A stretch of DNA of 64,000 nucleotides from Prorocentrum cordatum (GCA_963575745.1 CAUYUJ010019259.1:328589-392588), one strand, 5' to 3'; counted from the first letter of the stretch, positions 21,066-31,058 are shown. Translations and numbers: made by a program. Notes: a model not told the origin generated them from the sequence alone.

Positions 21066-21953
21066 TCACCTGCCTTGATCTTCTGCATGATGACCTCCTT
21101 GAGTGAAGAACCACATGTCGGAGTCGAGGAAGGTCTTGAGCTCTTCCGTCTGAACATCCTCAGCGGAGACGGAGATGTCGAACTCGGTCTCCATGGCGTC
21201 GGCGCCCTTGTCGGCTGCGATCGCGGCCGCCGACTGCTTGTGCTCCGCCTCGAGCGCTGTGACCTCAGCCTGCTTTGCTGTCAGGTGGGCCCTGCGCGCT
21301 TCGACCGACTCTCGGAGCTCCTTGAGTTGCTTCTCTTTGTCAGCGAGCTCCTTCTCGAGGCGGTCCCTTTGGATCTTGGCCTTGTGCAGGTCCTGAGCAA
21401 CCCTGCGGTAGGCGATCTCTGACGTGCGTAAGGACTTCTGCCGTTCCTTGATCTCACGCGCCTTCTCGATGGAGGCCTGCCTGACAGGATCATCTGGATC
21501 GTTGCCAGGAAGGATATTGAGGATGCTTTCGTACGTCGACAGCTGCGCCGCCAGCTTCTCACGCTTGGTTTTGTCATCGTCATCATCAGTGATCGGTTCC
21601 TTGTTGGCTGTCGCTGCCGGTGGTGGAGCACTCCACGGCGGCGGCTTGGCAGGATTCGGGCTGCTCCCGACGGTAAGTGTCCGCGGCATCTTCTCCAGCT
21701 CAGCCAACTTCTTGGATGTCGCATCACTTTTGTCATTCGTATCCTTCTTGTTGCCCTTCTGCGGGGGAATCTCGCCGTTGACGATCGCATAGTGATGTTC
21801 CCAGGCGGGCTTCCTGATCCGCATCGGAGCTTCATTCCCGCACTGGCAGCGGATCCGCGATGCCCAGTTCGCCGAGGCAGCACATCGTCCGCAACCCCAT
21901 GTTGGCCGCCTCGGCCCACGGAGCACCGCAGGATGAGGCGGGGAAGGCACCAT
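21066..21953 (-). CDS. Retroelement ORF1 protein with zinc finger and coiled coil
   Basis: From the ATG at 21953 the 295-residue frame has a RanBP2-like zinc motif near residues 19-38 (W-x-C-x2-C...C-x-C). A Lys/Ser linker follows, then a long heptad-like helix from about residue 125 to 235 (REIKERQKSL, LHKAKIQRDRLEKELADKEK, LKELRESVEARR). Such proteins bind the element RNA in a ribonucleoprotein. The C-terminus may be shifted: near 21105 an adjacent frame continues with SSLKEVIMQKIKAGEAATQK to 20846, suggesting a one-base slip. The zinc motif followed by a coil recurs in the element at 43.4-44.2 kb. Confidence 0.65.
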   Translation of the reverse strand: MVPSPPHPAVLRGPRRPTWGCGRCAASANWASRIRCQCGNEAPMRIRKPAWEHHYAIVNGEIPPQKGNKKDTNDKSDATSKKLAELEKMPRTLTVGSSPNPAKPPPWSAPPPAATANKEPITDDDDDKTKREKLAAQLSTYESILNILPGNDPDDPVRQASIEKAREIKERQKSLRTSEIAYRRVAQDLHKAKIQRDRLEKELADKEKQLKELRESVEARRAHLTAKQAEVTALEAEHKQSAAAIAADKGADAMETEFDISVSAEDVQTEELKTFLDSDMWFFTQGGHHAEDQGR

Positions 21954-22068
21954 GGCGGCGCCTTGGTCGTTGGTTACTCCTCTGCCTCCAGTCGGAGGCG
22001 AAATCGTGAACAAGCCAAAAGGCTCGCTGCAGCGTCGCCGTTCTGAATCCAGCTGCAGCAAGCACAAA

Positions 22069-22088
22069 CCTGCGCCAGAACGGCTGGA
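22069..22088 (-). other. Possible degenerate spliced-leader relic
   Basis: Immediately downstream (minus strand) of a (TCC)n tract, AGCCGTTCTGGCGCAGG matches the last 17 nt of the dinoflagellate spliced leader at 13 of 17 positions. Alone this would be marginal. Its position between the microsatellite and ORF1 is the same as that of the clear copies at 13.6 and 43.2 kb. Confidence 0.4.
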
Positions 22089-22152
22089 GGAGGAGGAGGA
22101 GGAGGAGGAGGAGGAAGAGGAGGAGGAGGAGGAGGAGGAGGAGGGGGAGGAG

Positions 22153-22184
<32 letters not shown>

Positions 22185-22200
22185 GGAGGTGGAATGGGAG
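22082..22200. repeat. (GGA)n microsatellite at the 5' edge of the retroelement
   Basis: GGA/GAG units; the element's coding strand reads it as (TCC)n. Confidence 0.9.
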
Positions 22201-22650
22201 GAGGCCTTACGAGCAATCCCTCCATCGGGTGCAGGACTGTGCTGAAGGCTGCCAGGTGGTTTGCGCAGGTGGCCCCCCAGCCGCGCAACCTGGCGGCGTC
22301 GCCAGGCACGGCCGAGGGACGTTCGCGTCGGGTGTGCCGTGGGGCCGTCTCTGAGACCTTCCAAGCCCAGCGCAAAGACCTGTGGACAAAAACACCCGTG
22401 TGTGTGTGTGTTTTTCCATTGAGCTGTGTGTGTGTGTATGTGATCCAGGTCCGGGTCCACCCCCCCACCATGTTGATGGCATTGCCCCGCCCCCCAGATG
22501 AGTCACCCCTCCCTGAGGGTGTGGTGTGTTGCTGTCGGTATGGCGTGTGGGGCGTGGTAATGTGGCGCTCCAGGAGAGCTCTGGAGGTCGTCGTCGTCGC
22601 CGCCGCCGCCGCCGTCGTCGTCGGAGGGCTCCAAAGGTCGGCGGCGCCGC

Positions 22651-22696
<46 letters not shown>

Positions 22697-22860
22697 TTCG
22701 CCGTCGTCGTCGTTGTCGCCGTCGTCGCCGCCGTTATCGTCGTCGTCGTCGTCGTCGTCCTCCCCATCCCATCTGGGGGGGTGGGCGTGGAGTCTTGGGA
22801 CCCATCCGTGGGCCCTCGACCCAGATTTTTTGTTCGTTTTTGTTTTTTGTTTTTCCCTAC
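22201..22860. repeat. (GT)n and (GTC)n/(GCC)n microsatellites
   Basis: GT runs lie at 22397-22440. CGTCGTCGTC/GCCGCC triplets run from 22585 to 22770. The rest is unassigned. Confidence 0.75.
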
Positions 22861-23625
22861 ATAGGCTCTGCCTAGAAGGGTTCTTACTCTCTTAGCTTAA
22901 AGGGCCGGGCAGTGCTAACCGCCCTGGGCGGTTCCCCCAGTCCCCGCCCCGCGGTTCCCCCAGTCCCTTGAGAGCTTTAGCTGTAGCTTTAGCTTTAACT
23001 TTAGCTTAGCTTTAGCTTAGCTGTAGCTTAGCTTCAGCTTAGCTTTAGCTTAGCTTTAGCTTAGCTTTAGCTTAGCTTTAGCTTAGCTTCAGCTTAGCTT
23101 TAGCTTATCTTTATCTTGGCTTTAACTTAGCGGCACCTTAGCGTTAGCTTAGCTTTAGCTTAGGTTTAGCTTTAGCTTTAGCTTCGTTTTAGCTTAGCTT
23201 CAGCTTAGCTTTAGCTTAGCTTTAGCTTAGCTGTAGCTTAGCTTCAGCGTAGCTTCAACTTAGCTTTAGCTTGGCTGTACCTTAGCTTTAGCTTAGCTTT
23301 AGCTTAGCTTTAGCTTAGCTTCAGCTTAGCTTTAGCTTGGCCTTTACCGTAGCTTTAGCTTAGCTTTAGCTTATCTGCACCTTAGCTTTAGCTCAGGTTT
23401 AGCTTAGCGGTAGCTTAGCCTTAGCTTAGTGTTAGCTTAGCTTTAGCTTAGCTTTAGCTTAGCTTTAGCTTAGCTTCATCTTAGCTTTAGCTTACCTTGA
23501 GCTTAGCTTAGCTTAGCTTTAGCTTAGCTTTAGCTTAGCTTTAGCTTAGCTTTAGCTTTACTGTTCGTACTAATGCTGCTTTCCTAGGGGCTCCAACTCC
23601 TATGTAGGGTCGCACTGGGATAATT
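22860..23625. repeat. Satellite unit 1: 11-bp AGCTTTAGCTT array with unique flanks
   Basis: A lead segment (TAGGCTCTGCCTARAAGGGT, TTAGCTTAAAG, GGGCAGTGC, GGCGGTTCCCCCAGTCCCTT) is followed by about 590 bp of TTTAGCTTAGC units. It ends with TTTACTGTTCGTACTAATGC and CTTTCCTAGGGGCTCCAACT. The whole block is repeated at 23626-24340. Confidence 0.9.
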
Positions 23626-24340
23626 TGTTCCCTACCTAGGCTCTGCCTAAAAGGGTTCTTACTCTGTTAGCTTAAAGAGGCGGGGCAGTGCAACACGCCC
23701 CGGGCGGTTCCCCCAGTCCCTTGGGAGCTTTAGCTTTAGCTTTTAGCTTTAGCTTTAGCTTTAGCTTAGCTTTAGCTCAGCTTTAGCTTAGCTTTAGCTT
23801 GGCCTTTACCGTAGCTTTAGCTTAGCTTTAGCTTAGCTGTAGCTTAGATTTAACTTTAGCTTAGCTTTAGCTTAGCTTCAGCTTAGCTTTAGCTTAGCTT
23901 TAGCTTAGCTTTAGCCAGCTTTAGCTTAGCTTTAGTTTAGCGTTAGCTTAGCTTTAGCTTAGCTTCAGCTTAGCGTTAGCTTAGCGTTAGCTTAGCTTTA
24001 TCTTAGATTTAGTTTAGCTTTAGCTTAGCTTTAGCTTTAGCTTTAGCTCAGCTTAAGCTTATAGTTAGCTTAGCTGTAGCTTATACTTAGCTTAGCGTTA
24101 GCTTAGCTTTAGCTTAGCTTTAGCTTAGCTTTAGCTTATCTTTAGCTTAGCTTTAGCTTAGCTTTAGCTTAGCCTTAGCTTTAGCATAGCTTTAGCTTAG
24201 CTTTAGCTTAGCTTTAGCTTAGCTTTAGCTTAGCTGTAGCTTAGCTGCAGCTTAGCTTTAGCTTAGCTTTACTGTTGCTACTAATGCTGCTTTCCTAGGG
24301 GCTCCAACTCCTAGGTAGGGTCGCACTGGGATATTTTGTA
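23626..24340. repeat. Satellite unit 2: duplicate of the AGCTTTAGCTT block
   Basis: The same lead, an array of about 540 bp and the same trailer (TTTACTGTTGCTACTAATGC...GGGTCGCACTGGGATA) follow unit 1 directly. The duplication therefore included flanks as well as array, and the internal 11-bp units have since diverged separately. Confidence 0.9.
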
Positions 24341-24885
24341 TTGTTTTTGGTGTTAGAGTGGCGCGAAACTGCTGGAAGACCTTTTACAACCTCCGAGAAC
24401 GGGGGTCGGACGGGCCCAGAGTCAAGAGCAATCCGTTCCAGAGCGTTCCGGATCGCTCTCGGAGCGTTCCCGAACGCTCTGAAACGGCCTCGGCGCCCGA
24501 TGCGTTCCCCAACCGTTTCTCATAGATTTCCGATTTGTATCGGTGCGATTTTGCCTCGATTCTGCCTTCGTCCCATGACCTCTGGCATGTTCCGAAAGCG
24601 GGGGGAGGGCCAGGAAGCGTGCCGTGCCTCGAGTCGTTTCGCCCTCGAATTGTTTTCAAAAGCTGTCCGAGCTGCTTTTCGCACTGGATCCTCGTCCGCC
24701 TTCCTCGTTCTCCCTGCCGCCTCTTGACATTTCGCGCCTGTGGTCCCTTCTCGGAAGGTCGCTTCGCCCTCGAGTTACTTTTGATGGTTTTCGCCCGATT
24801 TCTTGAATTCGGTGGCAAATCATGGGAGCCTGGTAGACCCTCTCAGCGTCGAGTCTGGGAGTCGATGTGATTGCGCCGACTTAGC
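24341..24885. other. Unassigned sequence, partly shared with 60.9 kb
   Basis: No coding signature. CATGGGAGCCTGG...CTGGGAGTYGATG at about 24815-24868 recurs at 60903-60975, indicating a dispersed repeat end. Confidence 0.35.
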
Positions 24886-24975
24886 CGATGTGTTCATGCA
24901 TACATGTACTCATAAATGCATCATGTATTAAAATCCTATTAAAAAACTATGTATTAAAAACTGCCCTGTATGTTT
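24886..24975. repeat. Dispersed repeat E, copy 1
   Basis: AT-rich block with ATGTATTAAAATCCTATT and GTATTAAAAACTGCCCYGTA, shared with 59565-59660. Confidence 0.6.
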
Positions 24976-25355
24976 GTGTCATTGCTTGATTCCCTAGCTT
25001 CCACGCCTCCCCGTGCCCCTCCCGGCGTCGCCCCCCGGTGTGCCCCAGGGAGCGTGTCGCCGCCTCGGGGCCGCAGGGCTCGCGCGGCCGCGCCATGGCG
25101 GAGGCCCTGCCCCCCCCCCCCCCCCCCTCGCCCGCCCCTGCTCACGGGCACGCGGCGCAGTCGGGCCCGGGCAATGATCAGGAGGGAGAGAAACTTTGGG
25201 TCTGCGGGTCGGGAGCGGGCCCCTTCCGGTCAAGAGCTAAACGGGACGCGGGTAGCCCTAATTGGGGAGACACGGCGCGGGCGGGCGGGGCCTCAGGCGG
25301 CCTGAGGGCTCAGAAAACAGGCAGTGCCGAAGATCTTGCACAGGACAAGGTACGC
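24976..25355. other. Unassigned GC-rich sequence
   Basis: A C17 run lies at about 25111-25127. Frames are open on both strands without recognisable motifs. Confidence 0.35.
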
Positions 25356-25358
25356 AGA

Positions 25359-25518
25359 AGGGAGAGAAACACACAGACACCATTAATCGTCGACTCCCAA
25401 GAAAAAATATGGGAAACTATGGGAAGTGGGGGGGGAAGACGAACACCCAGAGAATATGGGAAGAGATGGGGGATCCTGTTATTTGTGTGTATGTATTTTG
25501 TGTGTCTCAGGGTCCCCT
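25359..25518. mobile_element. Dispersed repeat D, copy 3
   Basis: Has GAGAAACACACAGACACC, TTAATCGTCGACTCCCA, TATGGGAAACTATGGGAAG, GTGGGGGGGGAAGAC and TTTGTGTGTATGTATTTTG, ending CTCAGGGTCCCCTCA. Confidence 0.75.
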
Positions 25519-26205
25519 CATAATTATCAGATCGAGGTCGGTTCGGGGAGGGTGCACACTGGTCGTTCAGAGTAGGTATTTCTCAGAGGAGGAAGAGGTA
25601 CCCATAATTACCTCTACCCTTTCCCCGTGTTCCCCTTCTGGGGCCTCCTCGGAGGCCCTCGCCGCCACCGCTGGATTCGCCTCGAAATTCTGGTCAGAAC
25701 GCACCCCGGGAGAGGTCCGGGGAGTAGCGGTATCGATACCATTTGGTCTCCTACATTTCTGGATTTCCAGATATCCCAGTCGACTCTATCCACCTTCGTG
25801 CCTCAAGAGGCGAGCGGTAGTCCAGCGCCGTCCTGCTTCGCGTGCCTACCCGCTCTCTCCGACCGACGGGTCCCCCAACGGTCCTCGTGGTCGAGGGGTG
25901 CTCTCGCGCATCCTGCGCGGGAGGGTACGTACCCTCGAGTGCTCTTCCGCTCGGCCCGCGGAGGGCCCCGGAAACGGCAGGGCCGTTTCTTCACCGCTTC
26001 CCAAAAACATGTCCCTTGAAAACGGAAACGGCAACAAACAAAAACGGCTCCAGGATTGGAAGCGGAGCCGGAACCGGTCAAACAACGGCGACGGAACCGG
26101 TAAAACAACGGCGTCGGAACCGGCAACAAAACGGCACAACGGAGCCGGTAACAAAAACGGCCTTGTCGTTTCCAGGGCCCACTAAGCCCCGTGTTCTTGA
26201 AGGAT
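25519..26205. other. Unassigned sequence with GGAACCGG repeats
   Basis: Mixed sequence to about 26020. From 26020 to 26165 diverged units of about 20 bp (GGAACCGGTAAAACAACGGC) occur in tandem. No gene is recognised. Confidence 0.4.
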
Positions 26206-26269
26206 GTTCTTCTGTAGCAGGTCGGGCCGCATGGAATGTCGCAGACGGGAAGCCGACATCACGTACATG

Positions 26270-26430
26270 TTCGACGCTTCGCGCGGGTTTCTTGGATCTG
26301 CGCTGCCCCCCCCTCGCCCCCCCCGGCCCCTGGCGGCGCCTCCAGCGCCGCCCCTGGCGCGATGCACGCGCCAGGAGGCGGCGGGGTGGGGGGCCAGCGC
26401 AGATAGATCCAAGGCATCCGCAGGAGAGGA
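26270..26430. mobile_element. Degraded relative of the GGCGCTCCGCGCGG MITE
   Basis: CGCGCGGGTTTCTTGGATCT on the left, GGCGGCGCCTCCAGCGCCGC in the centre and CAGCGCAGATAGATCCAAGG on the right parallel the elements at 14611 and 59317. The outer inverted repeats have largely been lost. Confidence 0.5.
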
Positions 26431-26638
26431 GGAGGAGGAGGAGGGGGAGGAGGAGGGGGAGGGGGAGGGGAGGAGGAGGAGGAGGAGGAGGAGGAGGAGG
26501 AGGAGGAGGAGGAGGAGGAGGGAGGAGGGAGGAGGGAGGAGGAGGAGGGGGAGGGGAGGGGGAGAGGAGGAGAGGGAGGAGGAGGAGGAGGGAGGAGGAG
26601 GAGGAGGAGGAGGAGGAGGAGGAGGAGGAGGAGTCGAC
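26431..26638. repeat. (GGA)n microsatellite
   Basis: Nearly pure GGA/GGGA units. Confidence 0.9.
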
Positions 26639-26689
26639 AGGTTGTGCTTGCGCAGATGTCTCTTCCTCTGGAGGGGCTGAGCGTGTCGC

Positions 26690-26920
26690 CGCCCCGAGGG
26701 GCCGAGGAGGAAAAGGCCCTTCTCGGAAGGCGGCGGGACTTCTCAGACGCCCCCTCGCGCCTCCCGAGAAGCTTTCGCGGTCTTCGGGGAAGGCGCAGGA
26801 AGCCTCTCGGAGGGCTTGGGGGCGGGACTTCTCAGAAGCCCTCGCGCCTCCTGAGAAGTGTTCGCGGTCTTCGGGGAAGGCGCAGGACACTTCTCGGAGG
26901 GCTGGAGGACGTCCTCGCTC
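26690..26920. repeat. About 95-bp tandem repeat, two units
   Basis: Each unit carries GGCGGGACTTCTCAGA, GCCCTCGCGCCTCC, a CGAGAAG word, TTCGCGGTCTTCGGGGAAGG and CTCGGAGGGCT. A third partial unit lies at 27312-27372 beyond a (TCC)n array. The TCTCAGAAG/CTTCTCGG words make small dyads. Confidence 0.6.
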
Positions 26921-27147
26921 CCCCCCCCCCCGCGCTCGCCGCCGAAGCCTGCCCACGGTGCAGCATCCAGCGAGCCCGAAGCGAGCCTCGAGCGAGCCTC
27001 GTCCCTGCGGGTCGCCCGCCGCGCGAGTGCCGGGTGGCGGGAGCGCCTGGGCGCGGGCCTGGGCAGAAGCGGGCGGGCGGTGACGCAGGCGTTTGGAGCT
27101 CGCCGCTGGGTCCACGCCGATCCGAAGGATCCATGCCGATCCGATTC

Positions 27148-27312
27148 TCCTCCTCCTCCCCCTCCTCCCCCTCCCCCCCTCCCCCTCCCCCTCCTCCTCC
27201 TCCTCCTCCTCCTCCTCCTCCTCCTCCTCCTCCTCCTCCTCTTCCCACTTCCGGGGAGCGAGGGGGGGGGAGGGGGGGGAAGTGAGAAGAAGAAGAAGAA
27301 GAAGAAGAAGAC
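27148..27312. repeat. (TCC)n followed by (GAA)n
   Basis: TCC units to 27243, a G-rich spacer, then AAGAAGAAG to 27310. Confidence 0.9.
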
Positions 27313-27379
27313 GGCCTTCTCGGAAGGCGGTGGGACTTCTCAGAAGCCCTCGCATCTTCGGGGAATGCTTAGAGTTGGG

Positions 27380-27625
27380 GCCCATGCGAAGAAACTGGCC
27401 TCCAGGGTGCCATGGGTTCTTGGGTTGCGATGGTTTGGTTCTGGAGAGCGTACGTTTCCCACACAGTGACGGTGATTCCTGGGAGGATGGAGCCTCGGAG
27501 CCCGATTGAGGCTTGTGTTTTGGATTGTCCTCGGGACCACACGCGATGACCACACCAAATGCCAGTTGACGTCCTGGGGTCTCATGGATGGGGTTCTCGT
27601 GGAAGATATCTCGTGGCCGGCCTCC
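27380..27625. repeat. Dispersed repeat G, copy 1
   Basis: Blocks GCCCATGCGAAGAAACTGGC, CCTCCAGGGTGCCATGGG, GCGATGGTTTGGTT, GACGTCCTGGGGTCTCA and GGTTCTCGTGGAAGAT occur in the same order at 59145-59300 and in the interrupted copy at 60038-60450. Confidence 0.6.
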
Positions 27626-28095
27626 CACTGTATCGTCTCTGGCCGCACCGACTCGATCCGTGTCCGATGGTCGGTCCATCCGGTGCGGCCCGATGTCTGC
27701 GTGGCGCTGTTTTGTCGCCGCCGGTGCGATGCGCTTCTTGCTTTGGGAGCCGATGCGGTCCGATTCGATGATGCACGTTCCGATGCGGTCCGATCTGCAG
27801 GTGCGGTGCTGGCTGTGCCCGGCGCTGGCTCCCGGCCAGCGGGAGGGAGAAAAGGGCACTCCTCGCCGCCGAGGCTGCACGCGGCTCGAAGCGCTGGTCA
27901 GGTTCGACCCTGGGGGGGGGCTTGGGGAACCGCCGTGGAGGGACGGAGCTCCATTGACGGCCCTTGTGGCAGCGCTCGCATGGCCCCCCCCCCATTTCGG
28001 CATAATTACCGCTTGCACGCTTCGTGGCCCCACAGGGGGCTCCACGGAAGGTAAACATACCCCGTTTTATCACTTCGAGGGACCGTTCTACCACT
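27626..28095. other. Unassigned sequence, partly similar to 61.9-62.1 kb
   Basis: GATGCGGTCCGATTCGATG-like words recur. TTCGTGGCCCCACAGGGGGC at 28020-28040 echoes the 77-bp tandem repeat at 61.9 kb. No gene is recognised. Confidence 0.35.
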
Positions 28096-28600
28096 TACCT
28101 TAGAACTATTCTACCACTTACAAGTGGTCCAATACCACACGCACCCGTTCTACCACTTAGCCTGGGGACCCGTTCTACCACTTAGCCTTGGGGCCTGTTC
28201 AACCACTTAACCTGGGGGCCCGCTCTACCACTTAGCCTGGGGACCCGTTCTACCACTTTGCCAGGGGCCCGTCTGGAGGCCCGCTAGCCAAGGGGCCCGT
28301 TCTACCACTTAGCCTGGGGACCCGTTCTACCACTTAGCCAGGGGGGGCCCGCCTGGGGGCCGGCCCGCTAGCCAGGGGGCCCGTTCTACCACATAGCTAG
28401 GAGGGGCCCGTTCTACCACTCAGCCGGGGGGGCCCCCTTGTACCACTTAGCCAGCGGGCCAGGCGGCCCGCACCACCATTTAGCCAGGGGGGCCCGTTCC
28501 ACCCCATTGGCCGAGGGGGTCCGTTCCACCCCGCCAGCCAGGGGGGGCCCTCCACCCTATCAGCCAGGGGGCAAGGGGGGGGGCCCCTTCAGCCAGGGAG
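28096..28600. repeat. About 27-bp minisatellite GTTCTACCACTTAGCC
   Basis: Some fifteen units of GTTCTACCACTTAGCCWGGGG plus a variable GGCCC tail; the right end degenerates to TTCCACCCCATTGGCC and CCACCC. The variation lies in the G/C tail, unlike the unique spacers of a CRISPR array. Confidence 0.8.
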
Positions 28601-28774
28601 AGGCCCCTAAACGGCCGGCTTTGGGATTTTAATCGTGATTGTTTCCCTCCAGCAGTACGTTCCTGCAGTGGGAGAACGGATAACATCGGAATTCAATTTC
28701 TATATCACCCAAGGAAATATTTAATGCAAGTTCACTCTTCGAGTGCGCCGAGGGGGCGCCTGCCTGGAAAGCGC

Positions 28775-29250
28775 CGGTGGCGGCTACTAAGCGCATGGGA
28801 AACGCTTGGGAAGCCGTTGAAAAGCGCCGGGGAAGCGCTTGCGGAGCGCTTGGGAAGCGCCTGGGAAGCGCTAGCGAAGTGACTTGGGAGCGCCTGGGAA
28901 ACGCCTGGGAATTCCCTTGGAACCGCCTGGGAAGCTGGGAAGTGCTTGGGGAACGCTTGGGAACCGCTTGAGAAGCACCTGAGAAGCGCCGGGGAAGCTC
29001 CTGGGAAGGGAAGTGCCTGGAACGTGCCTGAGAAGCGCTTGGGAAACGCCTGGGAAGAGCCTGGGAAGCGCATGGGAAGTGCCTGGGAAGGGAAGTGCCT
29101 GGGAACCGCCTGGGAAGCGCTTGGGAAGCGCCTGGGAACCGCCTGGGAACCGCCTGGGAGCCGCTTGGGACGCACGTGGGAAGCGCCTGGGAACCGCTTG
29201 GGAGTCGCTTGGGACGCACCTGGGAAGCGCCTGGGAAAAAAAATCTCCCG
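28775..29250. repeat. 11-bp minisatellite GGGAAGCGCCT
   Basis: About forty diverged units (GGGAAGCGCYT, GGGAACCGCYT, GGGACGCACST), mostly 11 bp apart. Its open frames are all repeat-driven Gly/Lys/Ala/Trp. Confidence 0.85.
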
Positions 29251-29688
29251 TTCGATGTACGTAAGCGTATGACAGGTGTTGCGCGTTGCTCCCCCCCCCT
29301 GGGCAACAACAGCAACGTTTGGCCCAGGAGAGTGCGTTCGCCCTGTGGGCGAGGACACCACCACGGGACCCGCCGGGGTGGCCTGAGGGGTTGTCTTTGC
29401 ATTATTGTTGTTCTTGTTGTTGTTGGTGGTGGTGAGACCGATCCTCCAGGCCGAGGAGCGCCCATGACCGTCATTGACCTGGACGGCCCCCGGGCCACTG
29501 CCCGCTCAAGCATGCGGGTGTGAGCAGCCTGGCGCGCGCGCGCAAGCAGGCGCGAGCGCATCCTTTGTGCCCGCCCTGCGGATCCGCCTGCTCGCCCGTG
29601 GGCGGTGGCGGGCTGGGTGGAGGGCGATGGCCGAAGGAGCGCTCTCAGAGCGGAGGAGCGAGGACTGGCGGGGGCTGGCGGGGAGGAG
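29251..29688. other. Unassigned sequence
   Basis: A short (GTT)n tract lies near 29402-29430; the rest is GC-rich with no recognisable product. Confidence 0.35.
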
Positions 29689-29689
29689 G

Positions 29690-29985
29690 GCGAGGAGGAG
29701 GATGGCGACGAGGGGGAGGGCGATGAGGGGGGATGGCGAGGAGGAAGAGGAGGAGGAGGAGGAGGAGGAGGAGGAGGAGGAGGGGAGGGGGAGATGAGGA
29801 GGAGTAAGAGGAGGAGCAGGGGACATGGAGGAGGAGGCGGAGGAGGGGAGGAGGAGGAGGAGGAGGAGGAGGAGGAGGAGGAGGAGGAGGAGGGGGAGGA
29901 GGAGGAGGAAGGGGAGCAGGAGGAGGAGAAGCAGAGCGAGGAGGGCGAGGAGAAGGAGGAAGAGGAGGAGGAGGAGGAGGTTCAG
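29690..29985. repeat. (GGA)n microsatellite at the 3' edge of a retroelement
   Basis: Interrupted GGA units directly abutting the last coding-like sequence of the minus-strand element. Confidence 0.85.
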
Positions 29986-29989
29986 AGAT

Positions 29990-30457
29990 TCAGGTCTCTC
30001 GCGAAGCGAGTTCAACTGATATTAACCGCCGACTGACTGCCCAGCCTTCCCCAACGCCTTGGGTGGGAGGCGTCGGCTGATGCGGTCGAGGTACTCCTTG
30101 CCCGTCCTGGTCGGAGTCTTGTATTCCTGCGCGAGACCCACTATCCTGGACTGGCCGATGCACCCACAAGTGGAACCAAACTGACAGGGACTCATGGATC
30201 ACCATGCTGTGGGATAGATTGACCCACCCCCCAGCGAGATGTAAACGCCACGCCTGGGGGACCCGAGCCGCGTGACTGGCGCACCTCACGAGCTGAAAAC
30301 ATTCAGAAGCCAAGAACTCCCCCCTCGCCGCCGCAGACGTGGACCCGCGGCAAACTTGGCATTTCATGCCGCATTCACTTATAGCATGGGCCGAACTGAA
30401 AAGGGCCACCGCGGCGGGATGGGGGGGGGTGCGAGCGGGAAGCATGAGCAGCGGCAC
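29990..30457 (-). pseudogene. C-terminal Cys motif region of the decayed retroelement
   Basis: The frame contains ECGMKCQVCRGSTSAAARGE followed by ASECFQL, a C-x2-C...C arrangement that parallels CWICLRCGAW...KPC after RNase H in the 16.2-kb element. Beyond it the sequence is Pro/Gln/Ser-rich to the stop at 29990. Confidence 0.4.
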
Positions 30458-30476
30458 GAGGGGGTCGTTTTTTTCC

Positions 30477-31058
30477 TTACTTCGAACGATGAAGCTCGGT
30501 AACCTCTAAGGTCGCCCGTACAAATAGGTGACGGATACGACAGGCTTCGTCTTCAACAACTTGGACCCTATGACGTTGGTCCGCGGGGACGCTGGTTTTC
30601 AAAGCCGCTTCCCCCGCAAGGACATCCGCAAAACTCTCCCCCTCGATTTCCCATCGGGGGATGTTCCGATGAAGGGTATCGGCAGGCTCTAAGTGGGAGG
30701 GCAGTTTGACGATGACAATTTGACCAGGGCCCCTACAGTGCGCATCCAAATCCTTGCCAACCTGGCGCCACAAGTCTAGATTGGAGCCCTTGAGGTTGGT
30801 GTCGTTCCTATCCAACCACCCCATGCAGACCCCACCGTCATCCGTCACGAAAACAAGCGGGCCACGAGTGAGACGGACTGCGACCGAGAAAGCGAACACT
30901 TCGCCTCTGGCAATTGTTTGGGCCACACCATGGAGAGGACCGGCCACAAAGTTGACACGATAATCGGAGCACCACGTGAAAGTATCGACAATCGCAACCC
31001 TTACACGGCGAAGCCGAGGGTCGTGGGTATTGGGGCCTCCTGAGGCGTCTTCATGCAA
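30477..31058 (-). pseudogene. RNase H domain of the decayed retroelement
   Basis: Recognisable positions are ARGEVFAFSVAV (Glu), LVFVTDDGGV (Asp), IVKLPSHLEP (His) and FADVLAGEAA (final Asp). The first strand with its Asp (VAIVDTFTW) is plausible but shifted. The length of about 190 residues fits an RNase H with its linker. Confidence 0.6.

Larger units (their letters stand above)
15950..22090 (-). mobile_element. Near-complete non-LTR retroelement (ORF1, endonuclease, RT, RNase H)
   Basis: About 6.1 kb reads in order on the minus strand: a spliced-leader-like head (22088-22069), ORF1 with zinc finger and coiled coil, an AP-endonuclease-like domain, reverse transcriptase with a YIDD box, a Cys/His motif, RNase H, and a short tail. 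No LTR-like direct repeats flank it, and this domain order is that of APE-type LINEs. It is interrupted by an ORF1 frameshift near 21105, TGA at 19688, a frameshift at the A7 run near 18171, TAG at 17560, and a frameshift in the C17 run near 17186, so it is inactive. (GGA)n arrays border both ends. Confidence 0.85.

Noticed and set aside
22975-24275. TTTAGCTTAGC array as telomere-like DNA
   Set aside because: The unit is 11 bp and lacks the TTTAGGG hexamer/heptamer pattern; it also has defined lead and trailer sequences.
26078-28045. 655-residue minus-strand frame
   Set aside because: It is stitched through (GGA)n and (TCC)n arrays and tandem repeats with no domain; openness reflects GC content.
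28096-28600. CRISPR-like regular repeats of about 27 bp
   Set aside because: Units are contiguous with variable G/C tails and no unique spacers, and the host is a eukaryote.
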